A DNA stretch of 64,000 bases from Rheum nobile. Taxonomy: Eukaryota > Streptophyta > Magnoliopsida > Caryophyllales > Polygonaceae. The stretch's first letter is position 1. Each line of letters opens with the position of its first letter. The DNA is taken from NCBI GenBank assembly GCA_027886185.1, contig WOAB01000146.1:1054001-1118000 (forward strand), read 5' to 3'. Below the pieces are notes generated by a model that saw only the letters and a program-made list of their open reading frames with translations, made no database searches and was not told the origin of the DNA. The position numbers were made by a program, and so were the translations under genes. Of the stretch, positions 55,750 to 64,000 are shown piece by piece.

Positions 55750-58133
55750 TGTGATACCCCGTATTTTTGTAAGGTTATTTTGGGAATTTTGGAATTTTCC
55801 CGAGTACCCGTTGTGTACGTCGGATTTAATACAGAGAGTTTGAGACATTCTGTAAGGTGCTCTGTATCTATAATATTTTTCTCAGTGAAATAATATACAA
55901 ACATCATGCCTCGGATTTTAATTGTCGTTCGCGTACGATAATTGTTATCCCGGTTTAACGCCATGTTCGTTCAAGAGCTGAATGGGCGGGAAAGGCAGAA
56001 ACGGCGACCGCCGTACCGTAACGGCGCCCGCCGTCGCTGGGCCCGAAGTGCCAGCCGTCGTCTCCTACTCTGGGCTCGCCAGAGCTAGGAACGGTGACCG
56101 CCGTAATTACGGCGCCCGCCGTAGGCAAAATCACGGCGCCCGTCGTGATTACCCAGCAGACATTGTCCGATGGTCGCCGGCGAGCTCTGACCGTGCCGAA
56201 CTAGCTGTAGGCCCATCTTCTTCGTGCTCCAGATGCTTTGGCTATAAAAGGAGGTGTTGGGGGAGAGGTTTTGAGCCATCCCAGCACCAAACCTCTGCCA
56301 AATTGCCTCTCGCCGGAGTTGTGCCTTCGCCGAAAATTCTCAAGCTTTCGTCGGTGTTGTTTGGTGGTGTTTCCAGCAGCTCTTTTGAAGCCTTGTGGTT
56401 GCCTTTGGAGGTCAGAAACCAAGCAAGGCGGAAAGGGGTCGAAAAGCGCTTTGTTTTGGTGAGATTTCTCTCGTCTCTGTCGACCGTGTTCTTCACGGCG
56501 ACCGCCGTGATGAATGCGGTGACCGCCGCCAAGAACAGCGACCGCCGCCAGTGCCCAGAATGCCTTTGTGGCTTTGGCTTGGTTGGTTGTCGTCGTGGCG
56601 TCTTTCCTTTCGTGTTCTTTCGCCGTGTTTAGATTTGTACTGTTTATGTCGGATCTAACTTAGGGTTCCTTTTATGGGTCGACTCGAAGGTTGTTGTGCT
56701 GTCGGAACTATACCCGTGTCGAGCCCGGAATCCAGTTGACGTCGTTAGACTATTCTGTGGATTAAGGCAAGTGGCGGTTCGCTCTTGCTCATTCGTTCCA
56801 TATTTACATTAATTATCAGTAGCTTATCTGAGTAATTAATTTGGAATGAATACTCTGTTTGTCTGGAAACGGTTTTGATAAACTGTTTTGAAAATCATAT
56901 AATAGGTTGTATATCTGTTAGAACAACGCTATTATCTGTGATCGCCTTTCGGGCCTTTATGTGGATTTATCCTGTAACTGTTGTTGTGCTGTAACTGTTT
57001 AGTTAGCACTGTTAATAGGAACGTTACTCGGACTCTGTCCAGTCGTTTCTTTATAATCTGGTATCGGGGTGGCTCGTCTCCATCTGGTACTATTCTAAGA
57101 TCATGATCGGTCTCTTTCACAAGTGTGTAGAGACAGGACACTTAGCTGGTGTCACAAACCTTTCGGTGTACGTCACTCTCGACGAAACGTATACTAAGAT
57201 GTGTCGTCCCATTGGTGGGGTACACATGTAAAAGTCTATAATGTGATGTGTGTTTTTGAAACATAATCAGATAAGTGCTACCTTGACGCACATAATTAAT
57301 GAACGATCAGCGAGTAGGGCAGCTAGGTAATAGTGCCGCTAGGAAGACTCGTATTGACTTGAATGTAGTACGTCTTCTTTCCGATCTGGATTCGCTGAAA
57401 GGCGGTGAGGTTGGTCGTTGACTGAAGCATCTCAGTCAGTTTTAAATCATTGTTGTATGATTCTGTAACTTTCCAGAATTGTCATACTTCCTTAAAGACT
57501 CATTTCCGTTGGAGTCTTCTTTCGAGTCGATTTCTGTGAAGATTCAGTCTTCCAGAATCTTCTCTTGTGCATACCTCTTGTTTATTCCAGTAGGAGTATG
57601 GTGGTTGACAAGCGTACTCGATTATTATTCGAGGGACGAGGAGTCTAACCTAATACGACTGCTTCGAACCATTCTGCTTTGTACCCTTACTAGTCTATTC
57701 ATTTAGACTAACCAACCAATATTTTCCCTTGCATGGTTGGTTGGTGTCATCCGTTCGATTCGGCATATCAGATCGAAAGTAGCCCAGAAGATTAGAAGGA
57801 CTATGGAGTCGGCGGTGGTTTTTGAACGTTTTAATTATTTCTTTAATCAGGTTGAGATCTTTTGGACAATGACTTTGGTTGTAAGGTGTTTTATGAGACT
57901 TCAGCTGTGTTTGGTTTAAACTATGTATTATCCTATTCGGGATTGGGTTGTAATCTCGTAACTCTTGTTCCTTGACAATGTTATGTTTTGGATTGAATGC
58001 TTTGATCATTATGCATCAATTGTATTTCATAAATTGTATTTAAACGGTAAAGCCTTGGGTGATCTCGGTAAGGAACACTGGGGTCACTGGCGGTAATACC
58101 TTTCCAAAAGGGTTAAGTTTTGGGGGTGTTACA
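55750..58133 (+). mobile_element. 5' LTR of Tekay-like Gypsy element E
   Basis: 2384 bp, TGTGATACCCCG...GGGGGTGTTACA, followed by a primer site. It shares the 3' two thirds with LTRs A, B and D: AAGTGGCGGTTCGCTCTTGC (56764), ATGGTTGGTTGGTGTCATCC and GTTCGATTCGGCATATCAG (57733-57775). The GC-rich block 55985-56650 holds about seven CGGCGACCGCCG-type motifs and a TATA box (56243-56249). A 216-codon frame in this block is a composition effect. The left neighbour CTTTC (55745-55749) should be the target duplication; the partner is outside. Confidence 0.92.
56243..56249 (+). promoter_or_regulatory. TATA box of LTR E
   Basis: TTGGCTATAAAAGGAGGTG, a strong plant TATA context, in the same relative place as in LTRs A, B and D. 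The transcript start would be about 30 bases downstream. Confidence 0.6.
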
Positions 58134-58137
58134 GTTG

Positions 58138-58149
58138 TGGTATCAGAGC
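58138..58149 (+). other. primer binding site of element E
   Basis: TGGTATCAGAGC four bases after the LTR end; iMet-type primer. Confidence 0.92.
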
Positions 58150-58364
58150 TAAAGGTTTTAAAACGGGTTTGGAATTTTTATAAACCATTTATCCGTTTTC
58201 AAAAATGCTTTAAAAAGGGCTCTGAATTTTCATACTGAAAAGAATTTAAAAACATCGTTCATAGTCGTGTCTTCTTTATATTCTGATGTAGTAAGCTTGC
58301 TTCTATGTCTAGAAAGACTAATTCATTCCTTATTGTTCGATAGGATGGGTGTCTGCTTTTCTAT

Positions 58365-59060
58365 TTGTGGAGGTCGGAAGACGCCAAGTCGGACCAGCCG
58401 AGGCTAGATTTTCCGTTACCTCAGCGATGTTTCGAGGTTGGAGGCCCGAGTAGCCCGCCCGAAGACGTCAAGCACGTTCTCCCCGAGTCGGTTGTCCTTG
58501 TAGCTAGGGATGCTATGGTCCCTGAACCTGCACCTGTGCCGCCACCAAGGGTGGAGGAAGTACAGGAATGGGAGCAGGAAGATGAGTTATCAAGGTATGA
58601 ACAAGGGGTTTACCAAGACGACTTTCTGTTGGGACCAATTCCAGAGGAGATCGAGTACGAGGAGGAGGAAGAGGAGATGCTTGAGCAAGATCCTGTCGAG
58701 GACGAGGATATGATAGAGGATGATTCCGAGGATGAGGATCCCATCGAGGATGATTCCGAGGATGAGGATCCCATCGAGGATGATCCCAAGGATAAGGATC
58801 CCATAGAGGATGATCCAAAAGAGGACCCGGAGTTGGACCTTGGAGGGCAGAATCAAGAGCCCAGTACAGAATTGCCACCAGTGCCAAAGTACGCACCCAT
58901 GTCAGAAGCTGATTGGGAGGCACTGTATACCGAGTACGGTATTAGGAGAAGTGACAGGGAATCTCAGCCTATCCCTACTCCAAGAAGATGGAGGTCGGAA
59001 TCCGAGCTGCAGGAGATCCTCCGCCAGAGCGAGGTAATCTCTGCAGAACAGCAGCGTTAG
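58365..59060 (+). CDS. extra acidic-repeat ORF between LTR and gag of element E
   Basis: Unknown protein. The frame is open from 58344 to a TAG at 59058-59060 and, past that stop, to 59195, so the ancestral protein was probably near 280 residues. There is no ATG at the frame's beginning; the first in-frame ATG is 58515, while an ATG at 58345 is in another frame, suggesting a small shift. The N-terminal part is ordinary, then Pro-rich (EPAPVPPPRVEEVQEWEQED), then an Asp/Glu tract with the unit IEDDSEDEDP repeated four to five times. A C-terminal part follows with PVPKYAPMSEADWEALYTEY, charged and possibly helical. It is not Gag or Pol. A diverged acidic-repeat frame lies at the same place in element A (3120-3400). 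Confidence 0.6.
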   Translation: MWRSEDAKSDQPRLDFPLPQRCFEVGGPSSPPEDVKHVLPESVVLVARDAMVPEPAPVPPPRVEEVQEWEQEDELSRYEQGVYQDDFLLGPIPEEIEYEEEEEEMLEQDPVEDEDMIEDDSEDEDPIEDDSEDEDPIEDDPKDKDPIEDDPKEDPELDLGGQNQEPSTELPPVPKYAPMSEADWEALYTEYGIRRSDRESQPIPTPRRWRSESELQEILRQSEVISAEQQR

Positions 59061-59195
59061 AGGGATGAATTGATCGCCAGTACTCAGAGGAGGGCTGGAA
59101 TAGGCGGACCAGTCATGGACGACCCATACTTTACGATGACTGAGATAGGACCATGTGCTTCAGGGTCAAGCAGGGTGCGAAACACATCGCCATAG

Positions 59196-59561
59196 CTCGA
59201 TGGTGAGCCTAGCCCGAAGAGACCATGCACGAGTAGCCAGTCTTATGGGAGGCATTTTGGAACACCTTGAGGAGGATTGGCGTTGCCTATCGCAGTAGTT
59301 TCGTTTCTTAGTATTCAAAGTTTGTACTTTGTGTAATATTTCAGTATTGCGGCAAGTACTCTGTGAAACACTTATATCTTCGAGCAATGTTGTCCTAACG
59401 CTCGAATGATAGACTTATGTATAGCTTGTGTAACAGTTCGAAGGTTCATCTATAAAATGCCAAGTTGATCTATTCTGAGTAATTTATTTACGTTGGTATA
59501 TTGCATAAGTATATGGCATAATATTAATGTATTGAATGCTTGGAATTTGATCCGTAAATAG
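59196..59561 (+). other. spacer between the acidic ORF and gag in element E
   Basis: AT-rich, no frame of note. It ends at the gag start codon (59562). Confidence 0.5.
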
Positions 59562-60437
59562 ATGGTGAACCCAAGAAGCACGAGGAACTCGACTCGAGCC
59601 GGTGCTGGGACTAGTCAAAATCCCAGGCCAGCAGGAAGAGGTGTTCAGGATGAGCACGAGTCAGAGTCTCGCGTCCAGCAGAGGCGTGAAGGTCAAGATC
59701 AGACCCAAGCGCCGACGTTGTTTGACGTCGCAGTTGTTGAGGCAATTCGCGGGATTGTGATGCAGGCAATTGCGGATGTATTGAGACCCAGTGCGCCTCA
59801 AGCGCAAGAAGTGCATACTCACGCAGCGGTTCCTGATGTTGTGGAACCCAGAAACCCTGTGATTCAGGAGACTGCCGTCAGGGCGAGAGACAGCTATGGT
59901 CGCGCTCTTAAGACCATCACTTCCATGAGGCCCGATTGCTATAACGGGAAATGGGAGCCAGTGGCAGTGACTCATTGTTTCTCCCATATGGAGAGGCTGT
60001 TTCGGAACGTGGAGTGTACTGAGACCGAGAAGGTCCATATCGCTTCTCTTCAGCTGAAGGAAGAGGCTAGCGAGTGATGGGAGAGCACAGGTTTGGCTGA
60101 GAGCCCAGTGTTGACTTGGTCGATGTTCAAGACCAAGATGGTAGATCGTTTTTTCTCTCGTGCTATGAGAGAGGAGAAGCATACAGAGTTCTTGTACCCA
60201 CAGACAGATGGTCTGAGAGTGACCGAGTTGGCGTCTAAGTTCAATCATCTTTTGCAATACGCCACTGCCGAGATTACCAGCGAGGCCCAAAAGATCTGGT
60301 ACTTCCACGAGTGGATGAACCCGGATATCAAGCCGTTAATGGTGCATCACACATGCTCTACCTTGGAGCAGTATGTTGATTGTGCCTATAAGCTGGAGTT
60401 AACTCTTGAGGAGTCGACCAAGAGGCGCAACCGATAG
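59562..60437 (+). pseudogene. Gag of Tekay-like element E
   Basis: Starts MVNPRSTRNSTRAGAGTSQN. The retrotransposon Gag domain follows (SMRPDCYNGKWEPVAVTHCF, HIASLQLKEEAS, then TGA at 60076-60078 where Trp is expected, then MFKTKMVDRFFSRAMREEKH and LEQYVDCAYKLELTLEES). A second stop, TAG at 60435-60437, precedes the nucleocapsid part that is in the pol frame. One frame otherwise, no indel, so two point changes suffice to explain the breaks. Confidence 0.88.
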
Positions 60438-60443
60438 AAGTCG

Positions 60444-62966
60444 ATGCAGAACCAGAACCAGGAAGGTGGTTTTAAGCGCCCTGCGCCACCGTCTAACTTT
60501 GCCAAGTCTGGCCGAGCTAAGACGGAGATGACGCAGGGAGGATCGACTCAGCAGTCAGGGCAGACCCGGAGTTCAGTTAAGTGTTATAACTGTGGTACGG
60601 CTGGGCACAAGAGCAATGAGTGTCAGAAGGAGAAGAGGTCGTGCTTTGGGTGTGGACGTGACGGTCATCTGCATAAGTTCTGTAAGCAGGGGAAGCAGAA
60701 GGGAGTAGAGTCACAGCAAGGGTCAGTTCATCAAAGCAACCGACCTAGGTTTAAGCCTGCCGAGACTCCTAGCCCTTCGGTCCAGACGACTGCTCAGAAC
60801 AGGGGAAAGGCCCCAGCTGCTTCTGGAAGTCAGGGACAACGCTTGTATGAGATGCGTGAAGCAGATGGACCCAATGCTCCAATTGCTCAAGGTACTTTAT
60901 ACCTTCACTCTACTTCAGTGTGCATTCTATTTGATTTTGGTGCTACGCATTCCTTTATTTCGGATAGTTGCGTTAGCAAGTTAGACTTAGTGTGCAACGA
61001 TTCGTGCGACCCTTTTGTCGTTAATCTTCCTAATGGAGAACGTTTGGTGGGAACCAAGCATCTGTCTGACTTTCCGATTACCATTCAGGGTAAGGAATTC
61101 GAGACGGATTTAATCTGCATAGCCATGGCTCCATACGACATTATCCTCGGTATGGATTGGCTAACGCGTCACAAGGCGGTGATCGACTTCAGTTCAAGAA
61201 CGGTGACGGTGTCATCTGGGGGCCAGTTCGTGTGCAAGTTCAAAGGTCGAAATGACGCTGATAACGGCAAGCTGGTCAATGCGATGGCTGCGTTTAAGCT
61301 ACTACGACAAGGATGTGTCGGGTACCTTTGCTACTTGGATTCACCTGCGAAGGATGAACTTGAGGTTCTTGATATTCCTGTAGTTAGGGAGTTTTCGGAT
61401 GTCTTTCCGGAAGAAATTCCTGGATTACCCCCGAACCATGACGTAGAGTTTTCAATTGATCTCGAGCCTGGTACGGCGTCGATTTCCAAATCACCGTATC
61501 GGATGGCTCCAGCTGAGATGCAAGAATTGAAGAATCAACTTGAAGATCTTCTTGACAAAGGTTATGTCAGGCCGAGTGCATCGCCGTGGGGTGCTCCGGT
61601 ATTGTTCGTCAAAAAGAAAGACAGATCGTTCCGACTTTGTATCGACTACCGAGAGTTGAACAAGGTGACGATCAAGAACAAGTATCCTTTGCCTAGGATT
61701 GATGACTTGTTGGACCAGTTGCAGGGAGCAAAGGTTTTCTCCAAGATCGACTTGAGATCTGGATATCACCAACTCAGGATTCGTGAGCAGGACATTCCTA
61801 GAACTACGTTTAGGACCAGATATGGTCATTACGAGTTCGTAGTGATGCCTTTTGGGCTTACAAATGCTCCAGCTGTCTTTATGGATTTGATGAACCGATG
61901 TTTTCACCAGTACTTGGATAAGTTCGTGGTGGTCTTCATCGACGATATTCTGATCTATTCTCCGAATGAAGAAGTCCACGAGGAACATCTACGGATTGCC
62001 TTGTCAATCCTTAGACAACATCAGCTTTATGCTAAACTGTCCAAATGTGAATTCTGGATGAAGGAAGTGGCTTTCTTAGGCCACGTGATCAATAAAAATG
62101 GGGTTATGGTTGATCCCCAAAAGATTAAAGCGGTGGCTAAATGGACACAGCCCCAGAACGTGAAGGAGGTGCGCAGTTTTCTTGGACTTGCTGGGTATTA
62201 TAGAAGGTTCGTAGAAGGATTTTCAAAGATCGATCTACCTATGACCAATCTACTCCGCAAGGTCCATAAGAAGTTTGTCTGGAATGACAAGTGCGAGGTC
62301 AGTTTCCAGGAGTTGAAGCGACGGTTGACCTCGGTACCCGTATTAGCACTCCCAGAGGGGAACGACGATTATGTGGTCTATAGTGATGTTTCCAAGTGTG
62401 ATCTTGGTTGTGTTTTGATGCAAAGGGGCAGATTCATTGCTTATGCATCCAGGCAACTCAAGACGTACGAAGAAAACTATCCGACACATGATCTTGAGTT
62501 AGCAGCGGTTGTCTTTGCGCTGAAGATTTGGAGGCATTACCTCTACGGTATAAGATGCCAAGTCTTCACTGACCACAAAAGTCTCAAGTATATATTTACT
62601 CAGAAGGAGTTAAATATGAGACAACGCCGCTGGCTAGAGTTGCTCAAGGACTACGACATGGAGTTGTTGTATCATCCGGGCAAGGATAATGTAGTAGCTG
62701 ATGCACTAAGTCGGAAGACAACGCATGAGACAGTAGTTGCTCTACTTACTGCTCAGACCAAGCTAAACCAAGAGTCATGCGACATTGAAGTCTTGTATGA
62801 CCAGCGTAGAGGGTACCTGAGTATGATGGAAATTCAGGCTACACTGCTGGATCAGATCAAAGAAAAGCAAGTCGATGACATCATCTTGGTAAAGTTAAGC
62901 AGTGAAGTGATGGATGGGAAAGCTCTCAGTTTTGTGGTTCAGGATGATGGATCACTTTGGTTTTAG
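60444..62966 (+). pseudogene. Gag nucleocapsid, protease, RT and RNase H of element E
   Basis: Open for 840 codons. Two CCHC knuckles (CYNCGTAGHKSNEC, CFGCGRDGHLHKFC). The protease has FDFGATHSFIS, where the usual DSGA has become DFGA. The RT has SPWGAPVLFVKKKDRSFRLC, KIDLRSGYHQLRI, MPFGLTNAPAVFMDLMN and the catalytic VVFIDDILIYS (intact DD). RNase H has VVYSDVSKCDLGCVL, HDLELAAVVFALKIWRHYL and FTDHKSLKYIF, ending VVADALSRK. It stops at a TAG (62964-62966) just before integrase. RT and integrase resemble the Tekay/Del chromovirus clade. Confidence 0.92.
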
Positions 62967-64000
62967 GATCGGATCTGTGTGCCTGACACAGAAGGTCTTC
63001 GTCAGTTGGTGATGAGAGAAGCTCATTCATCTGCTTATTCTGTGCATCCTGGCTCTAGCAAGATGTACAAGGATCTCAGGAAGAAGTTTTGGTGGCCAAA
63101 CATGAAGTGGGACGTAGCAGACTTTGTGGCAAAGTGCTTAACTTGCCAAAAGGTCAAGATCGAACACCGCAGGCCAGGTGGTGAGATGCTACCTCTCCCC
63201 GTACCAGAATGAAAATGGGAGGACATTTCCATGGACTTTGTCACTAGGCTACCCAAGACTCGAAGTCAGAGAGATGCTATCTGGGTAATTGTGGATAGGC
63301 TTACGAAGAGTGCTCATTTCATAGCCATCAAGACCACATGGGAAACCCAGAAGTTAGCAGAAGTTTACCAGAAGGAGATTGTCCGCTTACATGGCATTCC
63401 TGAGACCATTGTATCAGACCGAGATGGCCGTTTTATGTCAAGATTCTGGAAGGAACTTCATAAGGCTATAGGAACCGAGTTGAGGTTCAGTACAGCTTTT
63501 CATCCTCAGACAGATGGCCAGTCTGAAAGGACCATCCAGACTCTGGAGGATATGCTTAGAGCTTGTGTGCTCGATCGTCCGACTAGCTGGGAGGACAGCT
63601 TGAGTCTGATTGAGTTCATGTACAACAATAGCTGGCATGCTACAATCAAGATGGCTCCGTTTGAAGCTTTGTATGGTCGCAGATGCAGATCTCCGATTTG
63701 TTGGGATGATAATGCCGACAAAATTCTGCTTGGACCAGAGTTGGTCGAAAGGACGGCTTCAGACATTGCTTTGATCAGACAAAGGATGTTGACCGCTCAA
63801 AGTCGACAGAAGTCCTACGCAGATCGGAAGCGCAGGACTGTCGAGTTCGAGGTCGGTGACAAGGTTTTTGTCAAGGTATCGCCATCCAAAGGAGTTTTCA
63901 GATTTGGTAAGCGTGGGAAACTTAACCCTCGCTACGTGGGACCATTCGAGATTCTGGATAGAGTGGGATCTCTAGTGTACCGCTTGGCGTTGCCGCCATC
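62967..64000 (+). pseudogene. integrase of element E, running off the right edge
   Basis: Continues the pol frame after the TAG. Zinc-binding region HSSAYSVHPGSSKMYKDL with CLTCQKVK. A TGA at 63211 where Trp is expected (before KWEDISMDF). Catalytic core with MDFVTRLPKTRSQ, VSDRDGRFMSRFW and QSERTIQTLEDML, so all three DDE residues are present. Then the GPY-type C-terminal region with VGDKVFVKVSPSKGV and NPRYVGPFEILD. A chromodomain, if present, would follow beyond 64000. Confidence 0.9.

Noticed and set aside
55982..56632. 216-codon frame in LTR E
   Set aside because: It coincides with the GC-rich CGGCGACCGCCG-type repeats and spans the TATA box; composition explains the open frame. Kept only as a repeat observation.

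Overview
This window is nuclear DNA of a flowering plant, most probably a eudicot. It is AT-rich and almost entirely built of nested transposable elements typical of plant genomes: Ty1/Copia, Ty3/Gypsy (Tekay-, CRM- and Athila-like), L1-type LINEs with a plant RNase H domain, TRIMs, a tRNA-derived SINE, hAT-type MITEs and a Mutator-like element. It holds one intact multi-exon host gene, a B-type cyclin. Every clade name and reading frame below comes from hand translation; no database search was run.

Left third (1-19.2 kb): a nest of insertions, all on the minus strand. A LINE reverse transcriptase fragment (18869-19232) is cut by a CRM-like Gypsy element (11411-18868). The 3' LTR of that element is cut by an Athila-like Gypsy element (6637-11410). 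Its RT is cut by a Tekay-like Gypsy element (LTR 4132-6636, interior to about 1875), and that interior is cut by a Copia element (LTR 760-1874, gag 1-709) that runs off the left edge.

19.6-25.3 kb: a tandem array of about 43 bp units (19594-19732 and 24499-24846) is split by a rearranged Tekay-like block (19733-24493). That block contains a SINE with a perfect 17-18 bp target duplication and a small inverted piece with a polypurine tract and LTR start. A second, about 37 bp array follows.

25.3-31.4 kb: a TRIM with a 5 bp target duplication, a hAT-like MITE with an 8 bp target duplication, and the cyclin B gene (nine coding exons, 28110-30146, 426 codons, all splice sites GT-AG), then GC-rich hAT-like fragments.

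31.4-51.8 kb: a large inverted repeat with about 2.2 kb arms. The left arm carries a TRIM and a 3.0 kb Mutator-like element that has captured part of a peroxisomal-type malate dehydrogenase gene with an intron; the right arm preserves both empty sites. Between the arms lie a LINE split by a solo Tekay LTR with a perfect TATGA duplication, a 0.38 kb palindrome, and a complete but decayed Copia element (42157-49586, duplication GAAAG).

52.1-55.26 kb: a FAR1/MULE-type transposase gene with two introns and only two premature stops. It is surrounded and interrupted by about 30 copies of the hexamer CATGCA.

55.75-64 kb: a plus-strand Tekay-like element with its 5' LTR, an extra acidic-repeat reading frame between LTR and gag, then gag and pol (PR, RT, RNase H, INT), disabled mainly by point nonsense changes and running off the right edge.
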